Shown: positions 16,023 to 23,977, counted from the stretch's first letter. The stretch: DNA of 57,699 nt from an uncultured Bacteroidales bacterium (GCA_946413585.1 CAMKLG010000014.1:1-57699); one strand, 5' to 3'. Numbers and translations: made by a program. Notes: generated by a model from the letters alone, not told the origin.

Positions 16023-16859
16023 ATGATACAATTGAAAAATGTAGAATTCGGGTACGACAAAAACCGCAAGTTATTCAACGGGGTGAACTGGCAGTTGGAG
16101 CCTGGCCACCTGTACGGGCTGCTCGGCCGCAACGGCGCCGGCAAAACCACCCTGCTGAAAATCATGACGGGTTTGTTATTCCCGCAGGCGGGCGAAGCCC
16201 TCATCGACGGCGAACCTGCGCATAAACGCACCGCACAACAATTGAGCGACATCTATTTCCTCCAAGAGGAGATTTACGTTCCTCATCTGAAAATCAAACA
16301 GTTCGAGGCCGCTTTCGCGCCGTTTTATCCTAACTTCAGCCACGAACAGTTCGTGGAATACCTGAGAGAGATGGAAATGGACAACATGCTGGGCTTCATC
16401 GACAAGTTCTCGCACGGACAGAAGAAGAAGGTGATGATTGCCTTCGCGCTGGCCACCAACGTGCCGCTGCTCATCATGGACGAGCCCACCAACGGTCTCG
16501 ACATCCCCACCAAGAGCATCTTCCGCAAGATCATGGCCGCTTACGCCGACAAGCAAAAGACGGTGATTATCTCCACCCACCAGGTGCGCGACCTTCACAG
16601 TCTCATCGATGCGGTCTCCATCCTCGACAACGGTCGCATGATTCTCAACGCCTCCAGCGATCTTATCACCGACAAGTTGCTTTTCGATGTTGATGATCAG
16701 AAGACGCAGGATGGCAAGGTGTTCTATACCGAGGAGACTCCGCGTGGCATCTATCAGGTAAAGGAAAATGTCAACCATATTGATTCCGCCCTTGATTTGG
16801 AACTGCTCTTCAATGCCGCTGTTCAAAACAAGCAGGAATTTACAGAATTATTCAAATAA
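16023..16859 (+). CDS. ABC transporter ATP-binding protein (YtrB-like)
   Basis: A 278-residue nucleotide-binding subunit. Walker A GRNGAGKTT (~residue 38), an ABC signature degenerated to FSHGQKKK, Walker B LLIMDEPTNGLD, and the switch histidine in ISTHQVRD are present. The first gene of a four-gene operon with a small membrane protein, a multi-pass permease and a YtrA-like GntR regulator. The arrangement matches Ytr-type exporters of cell-wall-active compounds, but the substrate is not shown by the sequence. GC content is higher than in the flanks. Confidence 0.88.
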   Translation: MIQLKNVEFGYDKNRKLFNGVNWQLEPGHLYGLLGRNGAGKTTLLKIMTGLLFPQAGEALIDGEPAHKRTAQQLSDIYFLQEEIYVPHLKIKQFEAAFAPFYPNFSHEQFVEYLREMEMDNMLGFIDKFSHGQKKKVMIAFALATNVPLLIMDEPTNGLDIPTKSIFRKIMAAYADKQKTVIISTHQVRDLHSLIDAVSILDNGRMILNASSDLITDKLLFDVDDQKTQDGKVFYTEETPRGIYQVKENVNHIDSALDLELLFNAAVQNKQEFTELFK

Positions 16860-16877
16860 CCTTAAAATCAGAGCATT

Positions 16878-17135
16878 ATGAAAAAATACACGAATAAGAT
16901 CTTAATCATCACCGCAATTGTTCTGGTGCTGGCCATGGTCATCGGTCGCACCGTCGATTTCCAGACGGGCTACCGCAGCGGCAGAATCAAATATGAGAAA
17001 ATCGAAAAGGATTCGACACAGGTAATCACCTTGGATGACTTGGATGCGTACGTCGATTCTGTAGAGACGCGCCATGGCACGTCTCTACAAGACGAAAAAT
17101 CCTCCGAAAATCAACCCGAAACGTCTCACCAATAA
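16878..17135 (+). CDS. Small single-pass membrane protein in the ABC operon
   Basis: An 85-residue protein of unknown function with one N-terminal membrane helix (ILIITAIVLVLAMVIGRTV) and a charged tail. Residues ~61-71 (SVETRHGTSLQ) are encoded by a REP-like palindrome (17060-17089) that appears to have inserted near the 3' end of the gene, so the C-terminal tail is probably not under strong selection. Located 18 nt after the ATPase gene and 12 nt before the permease. Confidence 0.7.
   Translation: MKKYTNKILIITAIVLVLAMVIGRTVDFQTGYRSGRIKYEKIEKDSTQVITLDDLDAYVDSVETRHGTSLQDEKSSENQPETSHQ
17060..17089. repeat. REP-like palindrome inside a coding sequence
   Basis: TGTAGAGACG and CGTCTCTACA enclose C-GCCATGGC-A; 30 bp with a single mismatched position. 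A shorter relative occurs at 51163-51183. Confidence 0.8.
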
Positions 17136-17147
17136 AATCGTAAAATT

Positions 17148-17876
17148 ATGAATATCAACAATATAAAAAACCTGATAAGAGCCTATTTCTATGAAAATTG
17201 GCAGAAAGACCTCTATAATTTTGGTTTGGCCGCAGCCTTCGCATTTTTGTGTATGGCATTCAGAATCTTTGATCATGTTGTTGCCTATTCGGCCATAGTG
17301 GCGTTGATGGTCATTTACCCTCTCCGACTGTTTGGCAATCTGCATCAACCGTCCAGCCGAATCCATTATCTGATGGTTCCCGCCACAAATGGAGAAAAGG
17401 TGCTTACCGGTATATTATTGACAAATATCTATTTTTTGTCTCTTATTTTTATTTCGGCGACTATCGGCGTACTGGCAGGATACGGCGTTTTGAAACTTAT
17501 CACACCTGAATTAAGCCATAGCTGCAAAGAGATGGTAGCGCTTTTGTGGCCTTCGAGCGGCTCGTCATACATGGTACTCGTCATGCTTATTTCCGTCGTT
17601 TTCTTCGGGGCCATTTACTTCAAAAAGAGTCCGGCTTGGAAAATCATATTAGTGAGTTTTGTGATTTTCTTGGGTATAGAAGCCATCATCTCCGCTACAG
17701 AATTTCTGAATGTATGGATGACGGTTCCTGCGGAAATACGCCACGGTAACTACATCATGACGGAAAGTTACGTCACATCTCCTTCATCGAAATGGTTCCG
17801 GTACGCTGTCTTGTGCGCGATTACCGTCTATTTTTACGCGATGAGTTTTTTGAGAATGAGAGAAACGGAGGCATAG
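17148..17876 (+). CDS. ABC transporter permease-like membrane protein
   Basis: A 242-residue protein with about six predicted membrane helices: FGLAAAFAFLCMAF, HVVAYSAIVALMVIYPL, GILLTNIYFLSLIFISATIG, YMVLVMLISVVFFGAIYF, IILVSFVIFLGIEAII and YAVLCAITVYFYAMSF. SSRIHYLMVPATNGEKVLTG resembles the cytoplasmic loop found in ABC-2-type permeases of Bacteroidota. Its position between the ATPase and the GntR gene makes it the membrane subunit. The substrate is unknown. Confidence 0.75.
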   Translation: MNINNIKNLIRAYFYENWQKDLYNFGLAAAFAFLCMAFRIFDHVVAYSAIVALMVIYPLRLFGNLHQPSSRIHYLMVPATNGEKVLTGILLTNIYFLSLIFISATIGVLAGYGVLKLITPELSHSCKEMVALLWPSSGSSYMVLVMLISVVFFGAIYFKKSPAWKIILVSFVIFLGIEAIISATEFLNVWMTVPAEIRHGNYIMTESYVTSPSSKWFRYAVLCAITVYFYAMSFLRMRETEA

Positions 17877-17877
17877 T

Positions 17878-18222
17878 ATGGATTTCAAGAACACACAAAC
17901 CATCTATCGGCAGATCGAGCATTGGGTTTACGAGCAGATTCTGTCGGGTGTGTGGAAGCCGGGCGAGCGGGCCAAGTCGGTGCGCGAGCTGGCTGTCGCC
18001 TTCGAGGTGAACCCCAACACCGTCATGCGCTCCTACGAACGTCTTCAAAACCAAGAGATTATCACCAACAAGCGCGGCATCGGCTTCTTCGTCAACGAGG
18101 ACGCCCCCGAGAAAATCCATGCCATCCGGAAGAAGGAGTTCATGGAGGAGGAGGTGCCGGAGTTCCTGAAAAACATGAGGTTGTTGGGGATTGATTTTAA
18201 TGAAATTGTTAATTGTGAATAG
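17878..18222 (+). CDS. GntR-family (YtrA subfamily) transcriptional regulator
   Basis: A 114-residue regulator. Residues ~5-70 are a GntR winged helix (QIEHWVYEQILSG, GERAKSVRELAVAFEVNPNT, MRSYERLQNQEIITNKRGIG). The short C-terminal helical region, instead of a ligand-binding domain, defines the YtrA subfamily, whose members repress the linked ABC transporter operon until cell-envelope stress. It starts one base after the permease stop. The last codons (C-E-stop) lie at the start of a heptad array. Confidence 0.92.
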   Translation: MDFKNTQTIYRQIEHWVYEQILSGVWKPGERAKSVRELAVAFEVNPNTVMRSYERLQNQEIITNKRGIGFFVNEDAPEKIHAIRKKEFMEEEVPEFLKNMRLLGIDFNEIVNCE

Positions 18223-18271
18223 TGATTGGTGAATAGTGAATAGTGAATAGTGATTGGTGAATAGTGAATTA
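18216..18271. repeat. Heptad array TGAATAG/TGATTGG (left flank of the four-helix gene)
   Basis: Eight words in perfect phase: TGAATAG, TGATTGG, TGAATAG x3, TGATTGG, TGAATAG, TGAATTA. The first word contains the GntR stop codon. Words such as TAGTGATTGG are the reverse complement of words in the right-hand array at 18679. Confidence 0.9.
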
Positions 18272-18300
18272 TGTTTTGTTAATAGTTAATTATAATTAGA

Positions 18301-18306
18301 AAGGAG
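18301..18306 (+). promoter_or_regulatory. Shine-Dalgarno AAGGAG for the four-helix-bundle gene
   Basis: AAGGAG sits 8 nt before the ATG at 18315. Such a clear site is unusual among the other genes of this window. Confidence 0.65.
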
Positions 18307-18314
18307 CAGAAAAA

Positions 18315-18677
18315 ATGAACCATAAAGACTTAAATGTTTGGAAAGAGAGTATGAAACTTGTAAAAGATCTATATGTTGTACTTAAAAAGTTTCCTTCTGA
18401 TGAGCTATTTGGACTATGTTCTCAAATGAAGAGGTCTTCTGTATCTATACCATCAAATATTGCAGAAGGAGCAGGTCGTAATAATGACAAAGAAAACTTG
18501 CGGTTTTGTTTTATAGCGCAAGGTTCTTTATCAGAATTAGAAACACAGTTGCTTTTATCTGCAGATTTAAACTATCTCAAGCCAGATCATCCTCTCTTTA
18601 AACAAATCACCACAGTTCAAAAACTACTATCCGGTTATATCCGTCACCTTCAATTAAAAATCAGATCCCCAAAATAA
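18315..18677 (+). CDS. Four-helix-bundle protein (23S rRNA intervening-sequence protein family)
   Basis: A 120-residue protein. LNVWKESMKLVKDLY, FPSDELFGLCSQMKRSSVS, IPSNIAEGAGR and the helix with LSELETQLLLSADL are diagnostic of the four-helix-bundle family first found in 23S rRNA intervening sequences. Here the gene stands free, far from rRNA. It is more AT-rich than the genes on both sides, has a strong Shine-Dalgarno site, and is bracketed by heptad arrays whose words are partly inverted copies of each other. Biochemical function is unknown. The setting suggests an acquired cassette (inference). Confidence 0.92.
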   Translation: MNHKDLNVWKESMKLVKDLYVVLKKFPSDELFGLCSQMKRSSVSIPSNIAEGAGRNNDKENLRFCFIAQGSLSELETQLLLSADLNYLKPDHPLFKQITTVQKLLSGYIRHLQLKIRSPK

Positions 18678-18678
18678 A

Positions 18679-18748
18679 TCTCCAATCTCCAATCTCCAAT
18701 CTCCAATCACTAATTACAATTCACTAATCACTAGTCACTAGTCACTAA
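18679..18748. repeat. Heptad array TCTCCAA/TCACTAA (right flank of the four-helix gene)
   Basis: Ten words in perfect phase: TCTCCAA x4, TCACTAA, TTACAAT, TCACTAA, TCACTAG x2, TCACTAA. It shares CCAATCACTA and AATTCACTA with the reverse complement of the left array. Confidence 0.9.
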
Positions 18749-18760
18749 AAAATCAAAAAT

Positions 18761-21022
18761 ATGAAAAAAGTAACAATCATTACCATCCTCTTCTGCGCAT
18801 TGGCAAGTCAGCTAATCGCGCAGAACAGCTACTGGGTGTTCTTCACGGACAAACAGAACACCACATTTGATCCGTATCAGTACTTTGATGCGAAGGCCAT
18901 CGAGCGTTACGCCCTGAACGGCGCGGACCTCTATGACATCACCAACTATCCCGTGAACAGCCACTATGCCGCGCAGGTGGAGACCGCCTGTGAGGAGCTG
19001 GTGGGCACGTCGCGGTGGCTCAACGCGGCCGGCGTGATGGCCACGGAGGAGCAGATCGCCGTGATCCAGCAGTTCCCCTTTGTGGCGGGCATCCAGCTGA
19101 TTGCCAGCGATATGGAAGTCGCTGAAGAGCAAATCACCGAAGACAGGATCCCTCTCTCCACGGAGCAGGTCAGTATCCACCACGGGGAGTTGTTCCAGCA
19201 ACACAACATCAGCGGCAAGGGCGTGCGTGTGGCGGTGTTTGACGCCGGTTTCCCGGATGTGGACACCCACCCCGCGTTCCAACATCTGCGCGACAACAAG
19301 CAGATTGTCAAGACCTGGAACTTCGTGAAGAAGAAAGAGAACGTGTATGAAGCCAACTCGCATGGCCGCATGGTGCTGAGCTGCATAGCGGGGAAATACG
19401 GAAACCAGCTGCTCGGCATGGCTCCCGACGCGCAGTTCCTGTTGGCTCGCACCGAGGTGGCTTCCGAGCCGAAGAAGGAGGAGGTCTGGTGGGTGCAGGC
19501 TCTCGAATGGGCCGATCAGAACGGCGCCGACATCGTGAACAGCTCCCTTGGATACGGCAAACAGCGCTATATGCTCAAACACATGGACGGCAAGACTTCG
19601 ATGGTGGCTAAGGCCGCAAACACCGCCGCCCGCAAGGGCATTTTGGTGTGCAACTCCATGGGCAACGAGGGTGCCGATAACGAATGGAAGATGCTCATCA
19701 CCCCTGCCGATGCCGACAGCATCTTGTCGGTGGGTGCCGTGAAAAGTTTGGATGTCATCGCCAACTTCAGTTCCTTCGGTCCCACGGCAGACGGTCGCAT
19801 GAAGCCCAACGTGGTGGCCTTGGGCGAAAATAACTTGGTGGCCGGCAGCAAAGGCAACTTCACGAGGGCATCCGGCACCTCCTTCTCCTCCCCGATGATG
19901 GCCGGTTTCGCCGCGTGCGTCAAGCAGTTGCACCCCGAATACACCGCCTGGCAGCTGAAAACCGAGATTGAGAAGTCCGGCAACCACTATCCCTATTTCG
20001 ACTATGCGTACGGTTATGGTGTGCCGCAAGCCGGCTACTTCTTCGGTGAAAAGCCCGAAGTCAAAAACAACATCTCTTTTTCGGAAGATAACTATGCGGT
20101 GTATGTCACAGGTAAAGAACCTGCCACCGTTTTCTACAAAATCACCAATGGCGACGGTTCGATTGACTTTTACAATCAGAAGGAGATTAATGAGAACAGC
20201 GGTGCTATCCGTTTCTCCAAAGACCGTCTGCAAAGCGGGCAAACGCTAGAGATATGGAGCAACGGACAGATTCTGAAATATCTCGTGGGACAGAAAACGT
20301 TACCGAAAGTAGATAGCCTCACCGCAGAAAATGCCAACTACTACAGTTGTGCGAAGACAATCTCCATTCCCGCCAACGACATCTACACCCGTAAATTCAA
20401 GACCACATACAAATTCAGCACAGTGCTGAATTTCTCCTTTATGCTTCCTTCTATGTGGAGTCCGAACGGTAACATCTGGACTTGTAACAGGATTTCCCAC
20501 GGTCTTACGTTTGCCTTGGACAACAGCTGGCGTGTGGCGAGACCTTACGCCATCGGTTTCCGATTAGGTTTTGGTTCTTCGTGGTATGCCGTTGCCCCCT
20601 ATGACAACATCACTTATTACAACATAGACAACAATATGGTTCTCATCTCCAACGAAGATGTTGTTTATAAAAAGAACATCAAAGTCACGAAATTCGATTT
20701 GGAACTTGTCAACCGTTTCATTTTGGGCTATGCAGGATCTGAATGGTGGTACTTGGATGCTGGCATTTTCGGGGAGTGGAATACAGGAAATCGCTACAAG
20801 CTCGTGTTAAAAGACAATCAGAACCAGATGTTAACTTACGTGAAGAAACATTATATGAGTTACGATGTTTTGAATCCTGTCGATTACGGTGTCCGCTTGC
20901 GCGTAGGTATCACCCGCCGCTTCGCCATTTATGGACAGTATCGCATCTCCAACCTCCTGAAGGTGAAAGGCACCAACACCTCCGACCTCCCGAAATGGGA
21001 AATCGGCATACAGCTGTTCTAA
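18761..21022 (+). CDS. Subtilisin-like S8 protease with a beta-barrel-like C-terminal region
   Basis: A 753-residue exported protein with signal peptide (ending SQLIAQ). The S8 catalytic triad is complete: Asp161 (VAVFDAGFP), His201 (SHGRMV) and Ser374 (GTSFSSPMMAG), with the oxyanion Asn near NSMGNEG. Residues ~540-753 lack a T9SS sorting motif. They instead show alternating aromatic/hydrophobic strands (TTYKFSTVLNFSFML, AIGFRLGFGSSWYAV, YGVRLRVGITRRFAIYGQYR) and end in GIQLF with a terminal Phe, as outer-membrane barrels do. Protease anchored by its own barrel-like domain is my inference. Strong codon shift to GC-rich relative to the preceding gene. Confidence 0.88.
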   Translation: MKKVTIITILFCALASQLIAQNSYWVFFTDKQNTTFDPYQYFDAKAIERYALNGADLYDITNYPVNSHYAAQVETACEELVGTSRWLNAAGVMATEEQIAVIQQFPFVAGIQLIASDMEVAEEQITEDRIPLSTEQVSIHHGELFQQHNISGKGVRVAVFDAGFPDVDTHPAFQHLRDNKQIVKTWNFVKKKENVYEANSHGRMVLSCIAGKYGNQLLGMAPDAQFLLARTEVASEPKKEEVWWVQALEWADQNGADIVNSSLGYGKQRYMLKHMDGKTSMVAKAANTAARKGILVCNSMGNEGADNEWKMLITPADADSILSVGAVKSLDVIANFSSFGPTADGRMKPNVVALGENNLVAGSKGNFTRASGTSFSSPMMAGFAACVKQLHPEYTAWQLKTEIEKSGNHYPYFDYAYGYGVPQAGYFFGEKPEVKNNISFSEDNYAVYVTGKEPATVFYKITNGDGSIDFYNQKEINENSGAIRFSKDRLQSGQTLEIWSNGQILKYLVGQKTLPKVDSLTAENANYYSCAKTISIPANDIYTRKFKTTYKFSTVLNFSFMLPSMWSPNGNIWTCNRISHGLTFALDNSWRVARPYAIGFRLGFGSSWYAVAPYDNITYYNIDNNMVLISNEDVVYKKNIKVTKFDLELVNRFILGYAGSEWWYLDAGIFGEWNTGNRYKLVLKDNQNQMLTYVKKHYMSYDVLNPVDYGVRLRVGITRRFAIYGQYRISNLLKVKGTNTSDLPKWEIGIQLF

Positions 21023-21086
21023 AGAAGTAAGCTGTAAAATATACGATTCCGCGCCCCAATCATAGCCATTAACTCCAACGGCGCAG

Positions 21087-21132
21087 AACAACATAAACCG
21101 CAAAGATTGTCTTTGCGGTTTATGTTGTTTTC
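21087..21132. terminator. Twenty-bp perfect hairpin between convergent genes
   Basis: A 20-bp stem (21087-21106 with 21110-21129) and a 3-nt loop TTG, followed by TTTC. Core pairs are AAACCGCAAAGA / TCTTTGCGGTTT. Likely terminator for the subtilase gene. Confidence 0.75.
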
Positions 21133-21149
21133 GATAGGGAGTAGTGAGC

Positions 21150-21227
21150 AGTTTAAAGTTCAAAAGTCGTATATTAAAAGTCAAAGTTCTAAGTTCAAAG
21201 CCTATACCAGCAGCCAACAGCTAACAA
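21150..21227. repeat. Heptad array AGTTCAA/AGTTTAA then CCAACAG/CTAACAA
   Basis: In-phase words AGTTTAA, AGTTCAA, AAGTCGT, ATATTAA, AAGTCAA, AGTTCTA, AGTTCAA run to ~21198. CCAGCAG, CCAACAG and CTAACAA follow. CTA of the last word is the complement of the miaA stop codon (21221-21223), exactly as for hydG at 1978. Confidence 0.75.
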
Positions 21228-22156
21228 CCGATCCCCTCTTCCTTCAGCCAATGATAAATCTTGTGGAACTTTTCCTCCTCCGGTAATTCAGCATTGACCC
21301 AGTGGATGTTGAATCCCATGCGTTCCATGCGGCGGAACCAGGTCATCTGCCGTTTCGAAAACTGATGGATAGCTGTGTTGAGCAAACTCACCATATCACC
21401 ATAGTGAAGTTCACCTGTAAGATACTGTGTCACAAACTTATACTCCAAACCGTAACGGATAAGACGTTCGGCGGGGATGCCCTCATCAAGTAAAGCTTTT
21501 ACCTCATCTACCATACCCTCTTGCAAACGCGCCTGCAAACGTCGCGTGATGCGCTCGCGGATGTGGTTGCGTTCGCCGCACATCCCTATAATAGCTGAAT
21601 CCAACGGTTTCACACGCTCGCTTAATTCAGGATGATTAGCGTAATAGTCTTCGATTTCAATGGCACGGATCAGTCGTGGACGCTCAGAAGTGTCGGTATC
21701 GTTGTGCAAAGATTTATAGGAAGCTAAAAGTTTTGTAAGTTTCTCATCTGTACGGGTTTCCAGTTCTTTTCGCAAAGGTTCGTTTTCAGGTACGGGGAAG
21801 AGCCTGTAACCGCGTAACACTGCCTCCACGTACATACCGCTACCGCCGCATAAAACAATGCGCTTGCCACGAGCTCTGATTCCCTCCATCGCCTCGTATG
21901 CCGCCTGCTGGTAACGGAAAACGTTATATTCTACCCCAGGTTCCTCAATATCAATGAGATGATAGGAAATTTGAATGCCATTATATTGATACTCAGATAG
22001 ATCCTTACCAGAACCAATGTCCATGCGGCGGAAAACTTGTCGAGAGTCGGCACTGACCACTTCGCCGTTCAATTCCGCAGCAATCCGCACCGCTACGCCA
22101 GTTTTTCCCGTAGCCGTCGGACCTAACACTGTGATTATCGGTTCTTTATCTTTCAT
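21221..22156 (-). CDS. miaA: tRNA dimethylallyltransferase MiaA
   Basis: MiaA transfers an isopentenyl group to A37 of tRNAs reading UNN codons. The P-loop GPTATGKT, SADSRQVFRRMDIGSGK, the YHLIDI motif and GGSGMYVEAVLRG are all present, and RYGLEYKFV near the C-terminus is conserved. Length 311 is normal. It overlaps the upstream phosphoesterase gene by 4 bp, so the three genes rlmB, phosphoesterase and miaA form an operon. Confidence 0.97.
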   Translation of the reverse strand: MKDKEPIITVLGPTATGKTGVAVRIAAELNGEVVSADSRQVFRRMDIGSGKDLSEYQYNGIQISYHLIDIEEPGVEYNVFRYQQAAYEAMEGIRARGKRIVLCGGSGMYVEAVLRGYRLFPVPENEPLRKELETRTDEKLTKLLASYKSLHNDTDTSERPRLIRAIEIEDYYANHPELSERVKPLDSAIIGMCGERNHIRERITRRLQARLQEGMVDEVKALLDEGIPAERLIRYGLEYKFVTQYLTGELHYGDMVSLLNTAIHQFSKRQMTWFRRMERMGFNIHWVNAELPEEEKFHKIYHWLKEEGIGC

Positions 22157-22659
22157 TTCACCTGAGCTTGTTTGGGAATATCGTAGATTTCCATGTTTTT
22201 GATTTCTTCGCCCTCAATTTCGAAACGCAACATGGTCAGGCGCGTGTGAATGCCGTATTTTCCCGCTGCACCTGGGTTGATAAACAGGAGGTTATGGTAT
22301 TTGTCGAACATGATTTTCAATATATGGGAATGTCCAGCCACGAAAATGGTCGGCTTCTCTTCGCGAATAATTTCCAAAGCTTTGGGCTGATAACGTCCAG
22401 GCGAACCCACAATGTGCATCAGCGCGACTTTGTGTTTTTCGCAAGTAAAAACCTCATATTCACCTACTTCACGGCGAATATCCCAGTCATCGCAGTTACC
22501 ATAGACCGCACGCACTGTGGGAGCAATGGCCCGCAACTCATCCAGGATGAAGTCGTCCATGATGTCGCCAGCGTGCCAAATCTCGTCGCAACCCTCAAAA
22601 AAAGTGTAGGCATCGGGATGCAGATAGCCGTGAGTGTCAGAAAGTACACCTATTTTCAT
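22153..22659 (-). CDS. YfcE/MJ0936-family metallophosphoesterase
   Basis: A 168-residue cytoplasmic phosphodiesterase. Metal-binding motifs in order: SDTHGY, HAGDIMDD, VYGNCDDW (GNCD variant of GNHD), and AGHSHILK. The family hydrolyses phosphodiester bonds in vitro, but the cellular substrate is unknown. It overlaps rlmB and miaA by 4 bp on each side, pointing to translational coupling. Confidence 0.92.
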   Translation of the reverse strand: MKIGVLSDTHGYLHPDAYTFFEGCDEIWHAGDIMDDFILDELRAIAPTVRAVYGNCDDWDIRREVGEYEVFTCEKHKVALMHIVGSPGRYQPKALEIIREEKPTIFVAGHSHILKIMFDKYHNLLFINPGAAGKYGIHTRLTMLRFEIEGEEIKNMEIYDIPKQAQVK

Positions 22660-23405
22660 TCTTTCACGGGATTACGTTGTTTAACCACTTCAAATAGCGC
22701 AATACCAGTAGCCACAGAAACGTTGAGCGAGCGAATAGTACCCACCATCGGAATGGTCACTGTATCGTTACAATGTTTCAGATAGTCCCACGCAATACCT
22801 TCATATTCGTTGCCCATAATCAAGCAAATGGGTCCGGTGAGATCTTTGTTGTAGTGCGCATGATTGGCCTTCTCTGTCACGCCGATGACTTCAATGCCGC
22901 TATCTTTCAGGTACTGAATTACTTCCACAAGATTGGAATGGCGGCAGACAGGTACTTTATGCAATGCACCCGCTGAACTTTTCACGGCATCTTCGTTGAG
23001 CTGAGCACCTCCATTAAGCGGCAGGATGATGGCATCCACACCCGCACATTCGGCCGACCGGGCAATCGCGCCCACATTACGCACATCTGTGATTTTGTCG
23101 AGCAACAGCAAAAATGGCACCCTACCCTCTTCAAAAATCGTAGGCACGATGTTATAAATGTCGCAGTATTCGATAGCCGAAAGGAACGCAATCACACCCT
23201 GGTGATTTTGGCGCGTAAGTCGATTCAACTTCTCTACTGGCACATATTGGAACGGAATCTTACGCTGCCGAACCTCGTAAAAGAGCTGTTTAAACAATTC
23301 GCCTTGCAAACCTTTCTGAAACAGCACTTTATCGATAGTTTTACCGCTTTCGATAGCCTCCATTACGGGGCGCATGCCATAGGTTATTTCAGTGTCGTTT
23401 TTCAT
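22656..23405 (-). CDS. rlmB: 23S rRNA (guanosine-2'-O-)-methyltransferase RlmB (SpoU/TrmH family)
   Basis: A 249-residue SPOUT methyltransferase with an N-terminal L30e-like substrate-binding domain (YGMRPVMEAIESGKTIDKVL). Motif 1 is DVRNVGAIARSAECAGVDAI, motif 2 LIMGNEYEGI and motif 3 IPMVGTIRSLNVSVATGIALFE. RlmB modifies G2251 in E. coli; other TrmH-family targets cannot be excluded. First gene of the operon; a heptad array starts 9 bp upstream of the start codon, and no TAnnTTTG box is obvious. Confidence 0.9.
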   Translation of the reverse strand: MKNDTEITYGMRPVMEAIESGKTIDKVLFQKGLQGELFKQLFYEVRQRKIPFQYVPVEKLNRLTRQNHQGVIAFLSAIEYCDIYNIVPTIFEEGRVPFLLLLDKITDVRNVGAIARSAECAGVDAIILPLNGGAQLNEDAVKSSAGALHKVPVCRHSNLVEVIQYLKDSGIEVIGVTEKANHAHYNKDLTGPICLIMGNEYEGIAWDYLKHCNDTVTIPMVGTIRSLNVSVATGIALFEVVKQRNPVKE

Positions 23406-23413
23406 CTTATAAT

Positions 23414-23475
23414 GGTTATTGGTTATAGGTTATTAGTTATTGTAGCAGGTTATAGGTTATTGAAACGGGTTGTTG
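23414..23475. repeat. Heptad array GGTTATT/GGTTATA
   Basis: Words GGTTATT, GGTTATA, GGTTATT, AGTTATT, a 6-bp slip, then GGTTATA, GGTTATT, GAAACGG. Inverted partner at 23536. Confidence 0.8.
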
Positions 23476-23535
23476 AAAATTATTACTGATTGTTGTCTCC
23501 GAACAGTTGCTATTAACTATTCAACATTTAACATC

Positions 23536-23570
23536 AATAACCTATAACCCGTAACCCATAACCATTACAA
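23536..23570. repeat. Heptad array AATAACC/TATAACC (inverted partner)
   Basis: Words AATAACC, TATAACC, CGTAACC, CATAACC, ATTACAA. These are the reverse complement of the GGTTATT/GGTTATA array 60 bp to the left, so the pair can fold into a stem. The last word holds the stop codon of the PAS gene (23565-23567). Confidence 0.8.
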
Positions 23571-23903
23571 CTTCGGTTGTCGCACAAAATGCGGCATCTC
23601 CGCTGGCAGCTCCATTGACAGTTCGATGTAGCCTGCGAACTCTCCATTTTCGAACCACGGAGATTGGTAAACCAGCTTTTTCACGCCATTTTTCTCGATA
23701 GTATAAGCGTTGAGGTTGTGATTTTTCAGCATTTCCATCAATTTGGTACGTGCTGGTTCGGGATGGCAATCTAGCAGATTTTGTCCAATGATATGTTTGC
23801 CATGACTGAGTACGCGCTCGGCGGTCTCGTTCATTTCCAGTATTTTACCGTCTTTATCGCAAACCGTGACGGAAAACGGGACATTGTTAAAATATTCCAA
23901 CAT
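23565..23903 (-). CDS. Stand-alone PAS-domain protein
   Basis: A 112-residue cytoplasmic protein consisting of one PAS domain. FSVTVCDKDGKILEMNETAERVL is the PAS core, followed by IIGQNLLDCHPEPARTKL and a C-terminal strand pair (KLVYQSPWF, GYIELSMEL). There is no output domain, so it probably works by binding a partner, a cofactor or a small molecule (inference). The start at 23903 is chosen because the -7 box TACCTTTG (23929-23936) lies inside the longer frame. Confidence 0.85.
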   Translation of the reverse strand: MLEYFNNVPFSVTVCDKDGKILEMNETAERVLSHGKHIIGQNLLDCHPEPARTKLMEMLKNHNLNAYTIEKNGVKKLVYQSPWFENGEFAGYIELSMELPAEMPHFVRQPKL

Positions 23904-23928
23904 AATTTTATCTGTTAAAAATCGGCAG

Positions 23929-23936
23929 CAAAGGTA
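23929..23936 (-). promoter_or_regulatory. -7 box TACCTTTG for the PAS gene
   Basis: TAnnTTTG on the minus strand, 26 nt before the ATG. Confidence 0.7.
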
Positions 23937-23977
23937 CACAATTTCAAAATATGTACAAAAAATGCCATATCCTTCTG

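Noticed and set aside
18679-18748. Heptad arrays considered as a CRISPR array or minisatellite gene
   Set aside because: Units are 7 bp with no spacers and no cas genes nearby.
18812-20242. A 476-residue minus-strand frame opposite the subtilase
   Set aside because: Antisense of a GC-rich gene whose catalytic triad is intact on the plus strand. The translated sequence shows no family features.
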